Virus record (IMG/VR): IMGVR_UViG_3300045789_000711
Span: 16,933 to 80,932 of that record
DNA length: 64,000 bases
DNA from: a virus
Reading direction: 5' to 3' (one strand)
Within the stretch, counting starts at the first letter, position 1. The number at the start of each line of letters is the position of its first letter. Of this stretch, positions 14,401-22,442 are shown one piece after another. The notes beneath the pieces were generated by a model. That model had not been told where the DNA came from and searched no databases. It was given only the letters and a program-made list of their open reading frames with translations. The position numbers and the translations under genes were made by a program.

Positions 14401-17392
14401 TGTTACCTGCCTTGATAGGTAGTGGCACGTTAAGCTCTGTATTGAGCAGCTTAATAAACGCTTTCTTGGTTTTTAATGTATCACTTTCACGTCTAAACAT
14501 GGGTTCTGTACTCAACGGTGAATGACTTAGCGCCCGTTTTTGGCTGTAGATAAGGTGGTTTATGCTTTGCTTGGTTAAGCTGTCTGAATGCTCACCAAGG
14601 TATTGAGTGGCATCACCACGAGGATCAATGTCTTTAAAGTCCTTTAAGAATCTATCCCATCCAAGCAATTCAAGCATGCTGTCGTTGATGTCATGCTCAT
14701 AGGTTTTCTGGCTTATCTTGCTTAGGTTTGCAAACAGGAATGAGATTGCCCTTGGTAGGTTTATGCCAAAGCCTGAATACGATAGGTTGTCTTTGTGATC
14801 TGCACTGACTAGGTAAGCCGTGACACTTATGCCATAACCTACTTTGCTATTGGTTTGCTTGGTGTACTCATCCATTTCTTCTAGAGCATGGATCATTTCA
14901 TTGATCGTTGTCATGATGGCTTCGTCTTTGTCTTCGTCGTCATCCATGGCGGTAACATGGCTTATCTGGTTAAGCATAAAGATAAGCTGCTGCTTGTTCT
15001 TACTGGCCATATTCCTTAGTGTCCGGTACTCGTTGCCGTTCAGTCTCTTTTCGCTAAGGTTAAAGCGCGCTAGTTCATCATGCAGCGCTTGGCTTACTGG
15101 GTAGGTTTGCACTTCTGAGCCGACAATCTCAGTGTTAGCTATGCTGCCATCAATGCCTAGCTGGTGGCATGCAAAGAAAGGGGTAATGCTGTTATACATC
15201 TTAACGCCATAGCCGTTAATTAGGCGGCTAGAAGCAGCAATGATAAACACTTGAGCGCCTACCTTGCTCGCATACAGTGGGACATCACCCATTTCAACGA
15301 TTAGCGCTGTAGCACGTTCGGTAGACGTCTTGTTAAAAGCCATCACCTTGTTATGGTTGTTCACTATGCTGGTGGCTGCAGCTTTAGCCTTAATTGGGCT
15401 AGTGCCGTCGTAATCTCGGTACCAGTCCATGATCATCATGTGCAAGTCGTCATCACTCATCATTGGGTAGTGTTCAACCAATATCGCTTTAATGTCAGCG
15501 GTTTGTGCCTGAATGGCCTTTATTGCCTGCCTAGCCTTAACTAAGAAGATCATAAGGTCATTACCAAACAGTCTAGAGCGGTGAAGCTTTGAGTTGATAG
15601 CAGACTCAACGAACGACGGCTTAAGCGTCATAAGGTTAATGGCGCTTCGACTTCTGCAGGGGAACGCGCGAAAGTTCTTAGTGGTTGGTTTGGGCCAGTT
15701 CTTTTTAAGCTCAATCATGAGGATCGGTTCACCACTAAACAAAGTGATCCGGCCTAGGTTCAATGAGTCCACGCCAACAATGTAGCCTTGGCCTGCGGGT
15801 CTGCTTATTTCGTTGTCCGGCATATCCCAGTCAGAGCGGTAGTTCTCATCGTAATCAACTTTGAATGCGCTCGGTATGCATGACTGAGTAAAGAAATCTT
15901 TAGGTGAGTAAATCGCTATGTCACCTTTACTGAATAGCGGAAGCTCTGCAGCCTCTATAATCTCGATAGCAGGGCTTTTCTTGCCATCCCCTAGTAGATT
16001 GTCCTCGATATCAACAAAGGTGCAATTTTGCTTGATATAGGCCTCTTCTAACAACGACTTGCCTTGTGCTTCACGGGGGAAGTCACCAAACACAATCGCG
16101 CCGCCTGATAGTTGCCTATCTTTGACGCCTTGGAGTATGGCCACCAGCTTATGATAAGTGTCGCTCATGGTCTTAAATTCGCGTTGCTTGTCTACTAGCT
16201 TGGTCGATCGTGAATAGACGTTATCAAAGAAATCATTCATTTCACTTTGAATAGGGAACAAACGGGCGTTATGTTCGACGGGTGAGTAAATGGCACTGAT
16301 ACGTTGGCCATCACGAACCATTAAGAAAGCGGCCTTGTTCATGCTGTTGCGTGTGGCCCATTGTGCAGCCGACATATCAGCGTAGTGCTTTTCTCTGCGA
16401 GTAGGTCTTATTGTGATAATGGCGCGTTCACTTGGAAATATGCGCTCTATCAATGATGGTGTTGCCTTAAGGTACTCAATGAAGAAATCAGCGTTAGAAT
16501 AATCAAAGTCTTGGCTGTCTGTGTAAACCTCATTCACGGCTATCTCTTCATCCATGTAGACCATAGATGAATACAAGCTAATCGGTTCGTTGCTGGTGGA
16601 CACGTCGCCATCAATCAATGTCACTATCTCAACGTCTTCACCTAAGTAGTGCTTCATGATGTCGATTTTAATCATCACATTGCCTACTTTGCGTAGCATA
16701 TCGTTAGACTTGCCCGTCATGGCCTTAGCGGTTTCCATCATAAGGCTGGTGGCCTTTTCAAGCGTGTTAGCCAGTTCTTTAGATTTAGATGCAGCCAGTT
16801 TGTTGGCCATGCGCCCTAACGTGGCTTGGTTCTCAAATCGTTTCTTGTGGTCTTGAACCACGCCCATGGTGCCTGCTTCCGGTATCAGCTCTTTGCTGCG
16901 TGAGCTGATTTGGTCGGGTGACGGTAGCCCAATAGCGCTATGTAGGTTTGCTTTCTCATCGGTCACACTGCTGTCTTTGCTTTGTTCAAGCAATCTAAGC
17001 AGGGCGTTTGGATCGGTTAGTGCTAACTGGATGTCGGCTTGTATTGCTTCTGCGTCATGCTGCAGTGCGAGTAATTGCTGCTTTCTAATGGCCTCGGCTT
17101 CGCTCTTAGGTACTGGGGTGAAGTCACGGGTGAAACGTTCAAAGTCCAGTCTGATGCTTGAGCCTTGTGATATACGCTTGTTGGCATAGATCTCAACGGT
17201 CTGAATATCATTTGTAATTAGGTTTTCTAAAAGGTCAGTAATGATGTAGATTTCATTGCTAACTAATAGCGTTGTTCTTTCCTCGCTATCTTCGTTTACA
17301 GGGGTGTAGCGCCAATACTCACCGAACTCAAGCGATAGCAGGCGGTCTACGCGCTCACACTCGCTTTTAACGTCTTTACTGATGTTGCTCAT
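14393..17392 (-). CDS. 999-aa orphan protein
   Basis: 999 aa, the third largest gene visible. Soluble, no signal peptide, no membrane segment, no Walker A or obvious nuclease motif. Residues about 85-240 are helical and coiled-coil-like (KRFENQATLGRMANKLAAS); the middle is mixed alpha/beta with ERIFPSERAIITIRPT and VIFGDFP-like segments; residues about 600-700 are helical. It is transcribed apart from structural genes, with a winged-helix partner overlapping its 3' end and two palindromic repeats in its promoter. That gene pair could be an accessory function (defence, counter-defence or maintenance). I do not recognise the family and do not assign a role. Confidence 0.7.
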   Translation of the reverse strand: MSNISKDVKSECERVDRLLSLEFGEYWRYTPVNEDSEERTTLLVSNEIYIITDLLENLITNDIQTVEIYANKRISQGSSIRLDFERFTRDFTPVPKSEAEAIRKQQLLALQHDAEAIQADIQLALTDPNALLRLLEQSKDSSVTDEKANLHSAIGLPSPDQISSRSKELIPEAGTMGVVQDHKKRFENQATLGRMANKLAASKSKELANTLEKATSLMMETAKAMTGKSNDMLRKVGNVMIKIDIMKHYLGEDVEIVTLIDGDVSTSNEPISLYSSMVYMDEEIAVNEVYTDSQDFDYSNADFFIEYLKATPSLIERIFPSERAIITIRPTRREKHYADMSAAQWATRNSMNKAAFLMVRDGQRISAIYSPVEHNARLFPIQSEMNDFFDNVYSRSTKLVDKQREFKTMSDTYHKLVAILQGVKDRQLSGGAIVFGDFPREAQGKSLLEEAYIKQNCTFVDIEDNLLGDGKKSPAIEIIEAAELPLFSKGDIAIYSPKDFFTQSCIPSAFKVDYDENYRSDWDMPDNEISRPAGQGYIVGVDSLNLGRITLFSGEPILMIELKKNWPKPTTKNFRAFPCRSRSAINLMTLKPSFVESAINSKLHRSRLFGNDLMIFLVKARQAIKAIQAQTADIKAILVEHYPMMSDDDLHMMIMDWYRDYDGTSPIKAKAAATSIVNNHNKVMAFNKTSTERATALIVEMGDVPLYASKVGAQVFIIAASSRLINGYGVKMYNSITPFFACHQLGIDGSIANTEIVGSEVQTYPVSQALHDELARFNLSEKRLNGNEYRTLRNMASKNKQQLIFMLNQISHVTAMDDDEDKDEAIMTTINEMIHALEEMDEYTKQTNSKVGYGISVTAYLVSADHKDNLSYSGFGINLPRAISFLFANLSKISQKTYEHDINDSMLELLGWDRFLKDFKDIDPRGDATQYLGEHSDSLTKQSINHLIYSQKRALSHSPLSTEPMFRRESDTLKTKKAFIKLLNTELNVPLPIKAGNND

Positions 17393-17427
17393 TGATTACC
17401 TACCCGATTAAATGACTGCTGTTAATG

Positions 17428-17477
17428 TTGCCACGCAATGATAACGAATATCTGTAATTATTGCCACGCAAGAATAA
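17428..17477. promoter_or_regulatory. Two TTGCCACGCAA operator-like repeats
   Basis: TTGCCACGCAATGATAA (17428-17444) and TTGCCACGCAAGAATAA (17461-17477) are direct repeats 33 bp apart, three helical turns. Each core TTGC-CAC-GCAA is itself palindromic. They lie 36-85 bp upstream of the 999-aa gene and are probably its operator. Confidence 0.6.
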
Positions 17478-17483
17478 GGATGC

Positions 17484-17509
17484 AAAAAAGCCGCACGATG
17501 GCGGCTTGA
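17484..17509 (-). terminator. Terminator for 17886-17527
   Basis: On the minus strand AAGCCGC / GCGGCTT with a 6-nt loop is followed by TTTT. It ends the unit of small genes 19526-17527. Confidence 0.8.
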
Positions 17510-17526
17510 TTTAGTGGCTAATTGGG

Positions 17527-17886
17527 CTACTGCGCGGCTTCGTAGTCGTCTAACATTTCATAGAAGTCTTGGTATAAGTCCATTTTGTCGCAGTTATCAA
17601 ATAGCGTCTTAACATCTACCTTGTTCTGGGCCACCAGCAAGCGCGCATTGATGTTATCCGGCCCTACCATACCCATGTAACCCGCACACGCAAACGGCTG
17701 GCCCTCTTTGCTCTTATGACACGCCATTATCGTAAAGTAGCCGTTCTGGTCGCTGCCTCTTGGCGGTACCGTGTTGGCTAGGTTGCGCATTAGCTCAATG
17801 CTAAAGTTGGGTATGTCTTCGCCTGTGGTCGGGTTTGCTTTGATCCACGGGCATGACGCGCAAGGCTTGGTATCACACATTTTCAT
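17527..17886 (-). CDS. DUF6283-like cysteine-rich protein
   Basis: 119 aa. KPCASCPWIKAN (about 7-18), IPNFSIELMRNLA, MACHKSKEGQPFACAGYMG (about 54-72) and a following GPDNINARL match the conserved pattern of DUF6283, found in phages and actinobacterial genomes. The conserved C and H residues suggest metal or cluster binding; biochemical role is unknown. Last gene of the minus-strand run that begins with the DGQHR protein. Confidence 0.7.
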   Translation of the reverse strand: MKMCDTKPCASCPWIKANPTTGEDIPNFSIELMRNLANTVPPRGSDQNGYFTIMACHKSKEGQPFACAGYMGMVGPDNINARLLVAQNKVDVKTLFDNCDKMDLYQDFYEMLDDYEAAQ

Positions 17887-17897
17887 GATGGCTATTC

Positions 17898-18287
17898 CTA
17901 AAACTTAATTTGTTCAACGTCGCACTGGTAAAGGTTGGCAAAGCTTAATAGCGCCTTGGCTCGCTTTGCGCCGTTCTTTTCAAAGATGGCTACTGATGAT
18001 TGCTTGATGTCCAGCGCCTTGGCTGCTGCAGCCTGTGTCATGCCTCGGTGAATGCGCCAAGCGGCCAGTGGTGTAACGCCTTGCGCGCGAATGATGTCTA
18101 TCACTTCTTGCGGCTGCTCAATGACTGGCGTGTTATCCGGCAAGCGGTCTATCTCAGCCATGGCACCGCGTAATTTATTCGCTAAGTGAGCAATCCCCAG
18201 TGACGTACAGTAGGCGTTAAAGGCCTCTACTTTGCTTATTTTGCCACTGGCTAGGTCGCCAGTGATGTGCGTGGGTAAGTGCTGCAT
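17898..18287 (-). CDS. XRE-family helix-turn-helix regulator
   Basis: 129 aa. The C-terminal half contains AWRIHRGMTQAAAAKALDIKQSSVAIFEK-type helix-turn-helix (about residues 75-105), typical of the XRE/Cro family. The N-terminal 60 residues are an extra helical domain. It lies 11 bp upstream of the DUF6283 gene in the same run and may control this unit. In arrangement it resembles an antitoxin or Mga-like regulator but no toxin partner is obvious. Confidence 0.75.
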   Translation of the reverse strand: MQHLPTHITGDLASGKISKVEAFNAYCTSLGIAHLANKLRGAMAEIDRLPDNTPVIEQPQEVIDIIRAQGVTPLAAWRIHRGMTQAAAAKALDIKQSSVAIFEKNGAKRAKALLSFANLYQCDVEQIKF

Positions 18288-18297
18288 GAATAAACCT

Positions 18298-18486
18298 CTA
18301 TGGTTCTGGGTAGTATTGATTATTGTAATAAGCGCCGTCCGGTACGTCGTAATGCGGCACTATCTCACACGGGCAGTCCCAGACATTCACAAAGTCAGCC
18401 TTTGCCGCCTCGGCGGCTTCTAGCGTGGCGAATGGCTTTGAATAGGTACTACAACCGCTTACCGTGATTTGAAGCTTGTGTTTCAT
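18298..18486 (-). CDS. Small hypothetical protein
   Basis: 62 aa (MKHKLQITVSGCSTYSKPF...), small beta-alpha composition ending in YYNNQYYPEP. It lies between the DGQHR and XRE genes with short gaps (8 and 10 bp), so is part of the same operon. No family recognised. Confidence 0.5.
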   Translation of the reverse strand: MKHKLQITVSGCSTYSKPFATLEAAEAAKADFVNVWDCPCEIVPHYDVPDGAYYNNQYYPEP

Positions 18487-18494
18487 AGTGGCCC

Positions 18495-19526
18495 TTATGC
18501 GCGGCTTCTAACAGCGCGAGTGATAACGGTTGCTGTCGCTTGGATAGAGGCCGGATTGTTGATCATCTTACCCGTCTCGCTCACACAAAAGTTAACCCAC
18601 TTGTCACGACGCCAAAATGTGTCATTGCGTAGCTTATCAAACAATTCAGGCTTGATGTCGCGTGTGATTGCAAAGTGGGCCAGTTCGGCCAGTGCCATAA
18701 GCGTGACATTGTGGCCCAGAACAAGCTCGGTTCTAAAGTCTTTGCCTGAGCCTGTAACGGTATAAGAGCGCATTAGGTAGCTGATGTTGATAGAAGAGAA
18801 TAGCGTGTTGGTGTAGTTCTCAAGCACGGCTAACGCTTCGCCTTTGTCCTCAACAAAAGACATCACTTTAAGGGCGAACGCCTTAAGGGCTTTGATTGAG
18901 TAAATCTTGTCTGACTTACCGGACACGGCATTTTTCTCATACTCGATAGCATTACCAATCACTGAGCGCTTCATGATGTTAACGATTTCTTGGTCGCGTT
19001 CACTGCGGTCATTGTACGTCATACAGATAGCGGCCGATGGCTTGGCCTGAGTAAAGTTGATGTCATGGAACGCTTGTTGGCGCTGCTTAAGCGTGAGGTT
19101 ATCAAATAGCATGATGCTTACCATTTGAGACGCAAAGTTAGCATCAACGTCGGCGCGCGCTAACAACTCTTTAATACCAGTTGCACGATGTTGGCCATCA
19201 AACAGCTTAACCAAAGCAGCCATAGGAATAGATAGCGTTCCGGTGTTTTCCATACCCGTAATAGGTGAGGCTGTGAACGTACACTCACTGCTAACGTGTC
19301 CAATCACCGGAGGGATGATGTAGAAGCCGTCTTTATTATCTTGGATGTAGTTAGCCACCTTTTTAGCGCGGATCTTGTTAACGATGCGCTGTGAACGCTC
19401 GTTAACGTCTTCGGCGTCGTCCAGTTTGAATAAGGCGGCAAGTGTTGAGAATGGGGCAATCGCTTGATAGAAAACTCGACCGTTTTGCATGCCGCGTAAG
19501 GCTGGGATATTAAAACAATAGTTCAT
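18495..19526 (-). CDS. DGQHR-domain protein, DndB-like
   Basis: 343 aa. The DGQHR motif is at 110-114 (KLFDGQHRATGIKE), followed by FHDINFTQAKPS at about 148-160, the two hallmarks of the DndB/DGQHR family. DndB represses the dnd operon in DNA phosphorothioation systems; DGQHR proteins also occur alone on mobile elements. No dndCDE genes are seen here, so a role in phosphorothioation cannot be claimed. First gene of a four-gene minus-strand operon with an XRE regulator and DUF6283 protein. Could be a regulator, or an anti-defence protein. Confidence 0.75.
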   Translation of the reverse strand: MNYCFNIPALRGMQNGRVFYQAIAPFSTLAALFKLDDAEDVNERSQRIVNKIRAKKVANYIQDNKDGFYIIPPVIGHVSSECTFTASPITGMENTGTLSIPMAALVKLFDGQHRATGIKELLARADVDANFASQMVSIMLFDNLTLKQRQQAFHDINFTQAKPSAAICMTYNDRSERDQEIVNIMKRSVIGNAIEYEKNAVSGKSDKIYSIKALKAFALKVMSFVEDKGEALAVLENYTNTLFSSINISYLMRSYTVTGSGKDFRTELVLGHNVTLMALAELAHFAITRDIKPELFDKLRNDTFWRRDKWVNFCVSETGKMINNPASIQATATVITRAVRSRA

Positions 19527-19721
19527 GGTGATACCTCAAAAGCAATAAAAAATAGGGATAGGCGTTGCCTGTTGAGTCGAATGCTAAGCGTTTCCCTGAA
19601 TTATCGCAATAGGTAAATATAGGTTTATATAGTTATTTATAGTCTTTTTAGGGAAAAGCCTAATAAATATAATTGATTGCTCGTTAGGGCGTTTTAAATT
19701 ACTCTTTGGTTATCTTGGCGC

Positions 19722-19765
19722 GTAACCGATTAACGAACCGTTATCGTAACCGTTACCCGCCTATT
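19722..19765 (-). promoter_or_regulatory. Copy of centromere repeat in parA promoter
   Basis: GTAACCGATTAACG (19722-19735) is the reverse complement of 14 bases of the centromere repeat at 21026-21188, followed by partial copies (GTAACCGTTA at 19746). It is 56 bp before ParA. The ParB-like protein probably binds here to autoregulate the operon. Confidence 0.65.
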
Positions 19766-19791
19766 CTCGTATGGAAATAATGAGGTTCAAA

Positions 19792-20424
19792 ATGGCAATA
19801 GTCGTTGTAGCAAGTGGTAAGGGAGGTGTCGGTAAAACGGCGCTGGTTACTAACATATTTGAGAAGCTTGGCGCTTCTGCAATTATCGATACCGACGTTC
19901 ACGGCGGCTCAACGACAATGGACGGACTGCGGGAAGATAAGATCCCGTTCTTAGTCAGGGCCAAGACTGTTGCGGAGCTGGTACCGCTTTTAGAAATGGA
20001 CTCAACGGACAGAATAACGCTAATTGATTGCGGCGGCTTCGACGATGATTTAACCCGTGTCGCGTTAGCCAATGCCGATATGATCATCGCCCCAACGAAC
20101 GAGTCACCTATTGAGCGCGCGGCAATCAATAAGCTTAGTGGCATCATTGCAATGATTAGTGAAGAAGTAGGTCGAGAGGTTCGCGGCCATGTGCTGTATT
20201 GCCGATTCAATCAGAACAAGCGCAAGTTCGATAAGCTCGATGCAATGATAGAGTCGCTTGATAACATGACAACGCTAGATGTCACCATACCTAGCCACCA
20301 GTCTGTTATTGCTGCGTCAGAGTTCGGTGAAAGAGTTAAATCAGGTGTTATGCCTGTAAAGTATGACCGTCTAGTGTCAATCATTCACAACTATTTAATT
20401 GAAACAGGGGCGTATAAGCCATGA
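19792..20424 (+). CDS. parA: ParA-family partition ATPase
   Basis: 210 aa from ATG 19792, chosen because TGAGG lies 6 bases upstream; ATG 19771 adds seven residues. Deviant Walker A GKGGVGKT (9-16) with the signature lysine, IIDTD (about 32-36) and LIDCGGFDDDL (Walker B) mark a short ParA of the type Ib class that lacks an N-terminal helix-turn-helix. ParA forms ATP-dependent DNA-bound gradients that position plasmid copies. It overlaps the next gene by 4 bp (ATGA), the typical parAB arrangement, with repeats upstream and downstream. Confidence 0.88.
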   Translation: MAIVVVASGKGGVGKTALVTNIFEKLGASAIIDTDVHGGSTTMDGLREDKIPFLVRAKTVAELVPLLEMDSTDRITLIDCGGFDDDLTRVALANADMIIAPTNESPIERAAINKLSGIIAMISEEVGREVRGHVLYCRFNQNKRKFDKLDAMIESLDNMTTLDVTIPSHQSVIAASEFGERVKSGVMPVKYDRLVSIIHNYLIETGAYKP

Positions 20425-20741
20425 ACGAGCCAAAGAAAAGCATACTAACCCGTGTTGGCACCCCATCGGTAATAACGACAAGCCCACAAGTGAAGCGTGA
20501 TGTTGTGCTAACTGTTGGCAAGTCGTCACTAACCAGCCGCAAGCCAAGACCAAGAGATAAGGTTAAAGACGGCTGTGCTAACTACACGCTACGCAATTTA
20601 CCAAAGGCCAGCAAAGTACGTTATGACGATATTATCGCTGCAGGGCTGTTTCGAGAGAGCTATACCCAATTCATGCTTGATGCTATTGAGGAAAAGCTTA
20701 AGAAAATGGAACGCAAAATACAAAAAGAGGCGACTAAGTGA
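20421..20741 (+). CDS. parB: Small ParB-like centromere-binding protein (RHH type)
   Basis: 106 aa, overlapping parA by 4 bp. The N-terminal 45 residues are basic and unstructured; ANYTLRNLPKASKVRYDDII-like residues 53-73 and FRESYTQFMLDAIEEKL (about 77-93) give a strand-helix-helix pattern as in ParG-like ribbon-helix-helix proteins. Such proteins bind the centromere repeats and stimulate ParA. Identification rests on operon position, size and the adjacent repeats rather than strong sequence similarity. Confidence 0.7.
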   Translation: MNEPKKSILTRVGTPSVITTSPQVKRDVVLTVGKSSLTSRKPRPRDKVKDGCANYTLRNLPKASKVRYDDIIAAGLFRESYTQFMLDAIEEKLKKMERKIQKEATK

Positions 20742-20881
20742 TATCTATTTTTAAGAGTGCGCTTAGGCGTTCTCTTGTGATGCAGATGAGTAAATATATT
20801 AATAAGCTTATCGTTGTTGTAATAGGTTTTTTAATAATATACGCCTCAAGTATTTATAATTATTTTAGTTCAACTTTTTGA
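20738..20881 (+). CDS. Possible small single-pass membrane protein
   Basis: A 47-codon frame from GTG 20738 overlaps the stop of the ParB-like gene (GTGA). It holds a hydrophobic stretch LIVVVIGFLIIYASSIY near the middle-end, preceded by basic residues (KSALRRS). An internal ATG 20780 gives 33 aa. Followed by a terminator. Coupling supports it; the AT-rich DNA makes a chance frame possible. Confidence 0.35.
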   Translation: MISIFKSALRRSLVMQMSKYINKLIVVVIGFLIIYASSIYNYFSSTF

Positions 20882-20900
20882 TTATAATTATTTTAAAACA

Positions 20901-20924
20901 AACCCGTTAACTCGGGTTTTTTAT
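20901..20924 (+). terminator. Terminator after par operon
   Basis: AACCCG / CGGGTT with a TTAACT loop, followed by TTTTTATT. Ends the parAB unit before the centromere repeats. Confidence 0.85.
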
Positions 20925-21025
20925 TGCCTTAATTTTAGTAACTAAAATCGCTGTAAGCTTATGTTTGTTAATGGTTAATACGCCTTTACTTGTTGCCTTT
21001 GTGTTTGTTTTTATGGCTTATGTTT

Positions 21026-21188
21026 CGGCCCGTTAATCGGTTACGGTTTCGGCCCGTTAATCGGTTACTATTTCGGGCCGTTAATCGGTTACTATTCCGG
21101 CCCGTTAATCGGTTACTATTCCGGCCCGTTAATCGGTTACTGTTTCGGCCCGTTAATCGGTTACTGTTTCGGCCCGTTAATCGGTTAC
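21026..21188 (+). repeat. Seven 24-bp tandem repeats, partition centromere (parS/parC)
   Basis: Core CGGCCCGTTAATCGGTTAC starts at 21026, 21050, 21074, 21098, 21122, 21146 and 21170, exactly 24 bp apart (copy 3 reads CGGGCCG). The spacers are YRTTY-like. The array is downstream of parAB, as in type Ib systems, and one partial copy sits in the parA promoter. The repeats create a frame on the plus strand that is not a gene. Confidence 0.85.
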
Positions 21189-21314
21189 GTCACTTGTTGG
21201 TAATAACGCCCAATACCCGCCAGTAACCCGCCATAAACCCGCGTGTGTTTATTTCACAATTAATAGGTATATCGGGGGGGATATATCTATTTAATTAACG
21301 GCAATTATGGCCGG

Positions 21315-21326
21315 ACATCCTAAAAG
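21315..21326 (+). promoter_or_regulatory. Weak ACATCCTAACAA-type site
   Basis: ACATCCTAAAAG, 10 of 12 matches, the only copy more than 400 bp from a start codon. May be decayed. Confidence 0.25.
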
Positions 21327-21537
21327 TGAACGTGGTGAAACACCGCGCGCGTGAAACACAATGGCAAAATTGTCAATGGTGTAATTGGTGATCTGGTGAT
21401 AATTAATAAAATGCGCCATTCCCTGTTTTATTGTTGCCTAGGTCAATAATTCATGAATGATATTTAGCGCGTCGCTACGTGAATACTTTAGATTCTGCTT
21501 GGCCATTGCACCCAAACATTTAAGCAGCGCATACATT

Positions 21538-21565
21538 AGGTTCAAGAATACCTATTCTAGAACCT
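21538..21565. promoter_or_regulatory. 28-bp palindrome, putative operator
   Basis: AGGTTCAAGAATA-CC-TATTCTAGAACCT, 13-bp arms with one mismatch. About 210 bp upstream of the antitoxin gene. Phd-type antitoxins autoregulate through palindromes, so this is a likely operator; a recombination site is the alternative. Confidence 0.45.
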
Positions 21566-21774
21566 AGGCGGTTCAAGCTTATAAAATAGGATACCTATTA
21601 AAAACAACGGCTTACGTCATAAAACACCCGCTTAACTGTCCTACTGAGCTTGACGCAAAACCCGCTATTGGGCCTTGTTTTTGGCCCTAACAGGTGAACC
21701 CACTTGAACCAACACGTTTACACGCGCATAATGGTCGAGTTAGTTCAATTGGGTTCAATTAGAGAGGTGTCAAA

Positions 21775-22008
21775 ATGCAAATCAACTTACATGAAGCAAA
21801 AGCAAAATTGTCGGCGCTGGTCGAAATGAGTGTCGAGGGTGAAGAGGTGATCATCGCCAAGGCGGGAAAGCCACTTGCTCGATTGGTTCGTTATGAGAAA
21901 GTGCAGCAACCAAGAACGCTTGGCATATTGGCAGGCAAGATAATCATTCCTGACAACTTCAATGATGAAGACCAAGACATTAACGATATGTTCTACGGGG
22001 CCAAATAA
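21775..22008 (+). CDS. Phd/YefM-family antitoxin
   Basis: 77 aa. MQINLHEAKAKLSALVEMS, then GEEVIIAKAGKPLARLV (about 22-38) is the Phd/YefM DNA-binding fold; the C-terminal third (IPDNFNDEDQDINDMFYG) is the toxin-neutralising tail. Good ribosome binding site GAGAGG upstream. The stop overlaps the toxin start (TAATG). It would neutralise the PIN toxin and repress its own operon, keeping the plasmid prophage in the population. P1 uses the Phd/Doc pair; here Doc is replaced by a PIN toxin. Confidence 0.88.
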   Translation: MQINLHEAKAKLSALVEMSVEGEEVIIAKAGKPLARLVRYEKVQQPRTLGILAGKIIIPDNFNDEDQDINDMFYGAK

Positions 22009-22394
22009 TGAGACGTATTTTACTCGATACCCATGCATTTTTATGGGCGCTTTCTGATGATGAGAGCCTAGGTGATGTTGCGGCAAGTATCATTATTAAC
22101 CCTGATAATCAGGTGTTTGTCAGTGCCGTTAGTATCTGGGAAGCTGGAATAAAAGTTAAACTAAACAAGCTGGTAGCGCCTGACAACCTTGATGAAGCTA
22201 TCCAGCTATTAGGCTGCAAAGAGCTACCTATAAGTGCGTTCCATGGCAAGCAAGCTGCCAAGTTGCCAATGCACCACGCGGATCCGTTTGACCGCCTGTT
22301 GATTGCTCAAGCTCAAGCTGAGGGGTTGGAGTTAATGACGTGTGATAGCGTGTTTCCCCTGTACGGGATACAGCTCATTGATGCCAAGCGATAG
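22008..22394 (+). CDS. PIN-domain toxin (VapC family)
   Basis: 128 aa. All PIN acidic residues are present: D7 in LLDTHAFLWAL, E45 in SIWEAGIK, D92/D95 in HHADPFDRLLIAQA and D113 in TCDSVF. PIN toxins are Mg-dependent ribonucleases, usually against tRNA or rRNA. It overlaps the antitoxin gene by 1 bp. The DPFDRLLIAQA box places it in the VapC group paired with Phd antitoxins. Confidence 0.9.
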   Translation: MRRILLDTHAFLWALSDDESLGDVAASIIINPDNQVFVSAVSIWEAGIKVKLNKLVAPDNLDEAIQLLGCKELPISAFHGKQAAKLPMHHADPFDRLLIAQAQAEGLELMTCDSVFPLYGIQLIDAKR

Positions 22395-22412
22395 GGCCGT
22401 ATTAAGTTCCGC

Positions 22413-22441
22413 TTGTGAGCTATCCTATTAAGGTGTAGTAT
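22413..22441 (+). promoter_or_regulatory. Sigma70-like promoter upstream of 22529
   Basis: TTGTGA (22413-22418), 17-bp spacer, TAGTAT (22436-22441). A 33-bp inverted repeat starts 2 bp later and would span the transcription start. Confidence 0.45.
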
Positions 22442-22442
22442 T

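Larger units (their letters stand above)
21189..21774. promoter_or_regulatory. 586-bp intergenic region before toxin-antitoxin genes
   Basis: No gene. Holds one partial recurrent site (ACATCCTAAAAG, 21315), a 28-bp near-perfect palindrome (21538-21565), a second palindrome AATAGG-ATA-CCTATT (21585-21599), a GGGCC/GGCCC inverted repeat near 21668, and repeated GGTTCAA words up to the antitoxin start. Probably the regulatory region of the Phd/PIN operon. Confidence 0.5.

Noticed and set aside
21026-21188. CRISPR array
   Set aside because: 24-bp period with 5-bp spacers that are almost constant; no cas genes. It fits a partition centromere.
20990-21226. 78-codon frame in the centromere repeats (repeats of FRPVNRLL)
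   Set aside because: It is produced by the 24-bp tandem repeats, has no ribosome binding site and is a low-complexity artefact.
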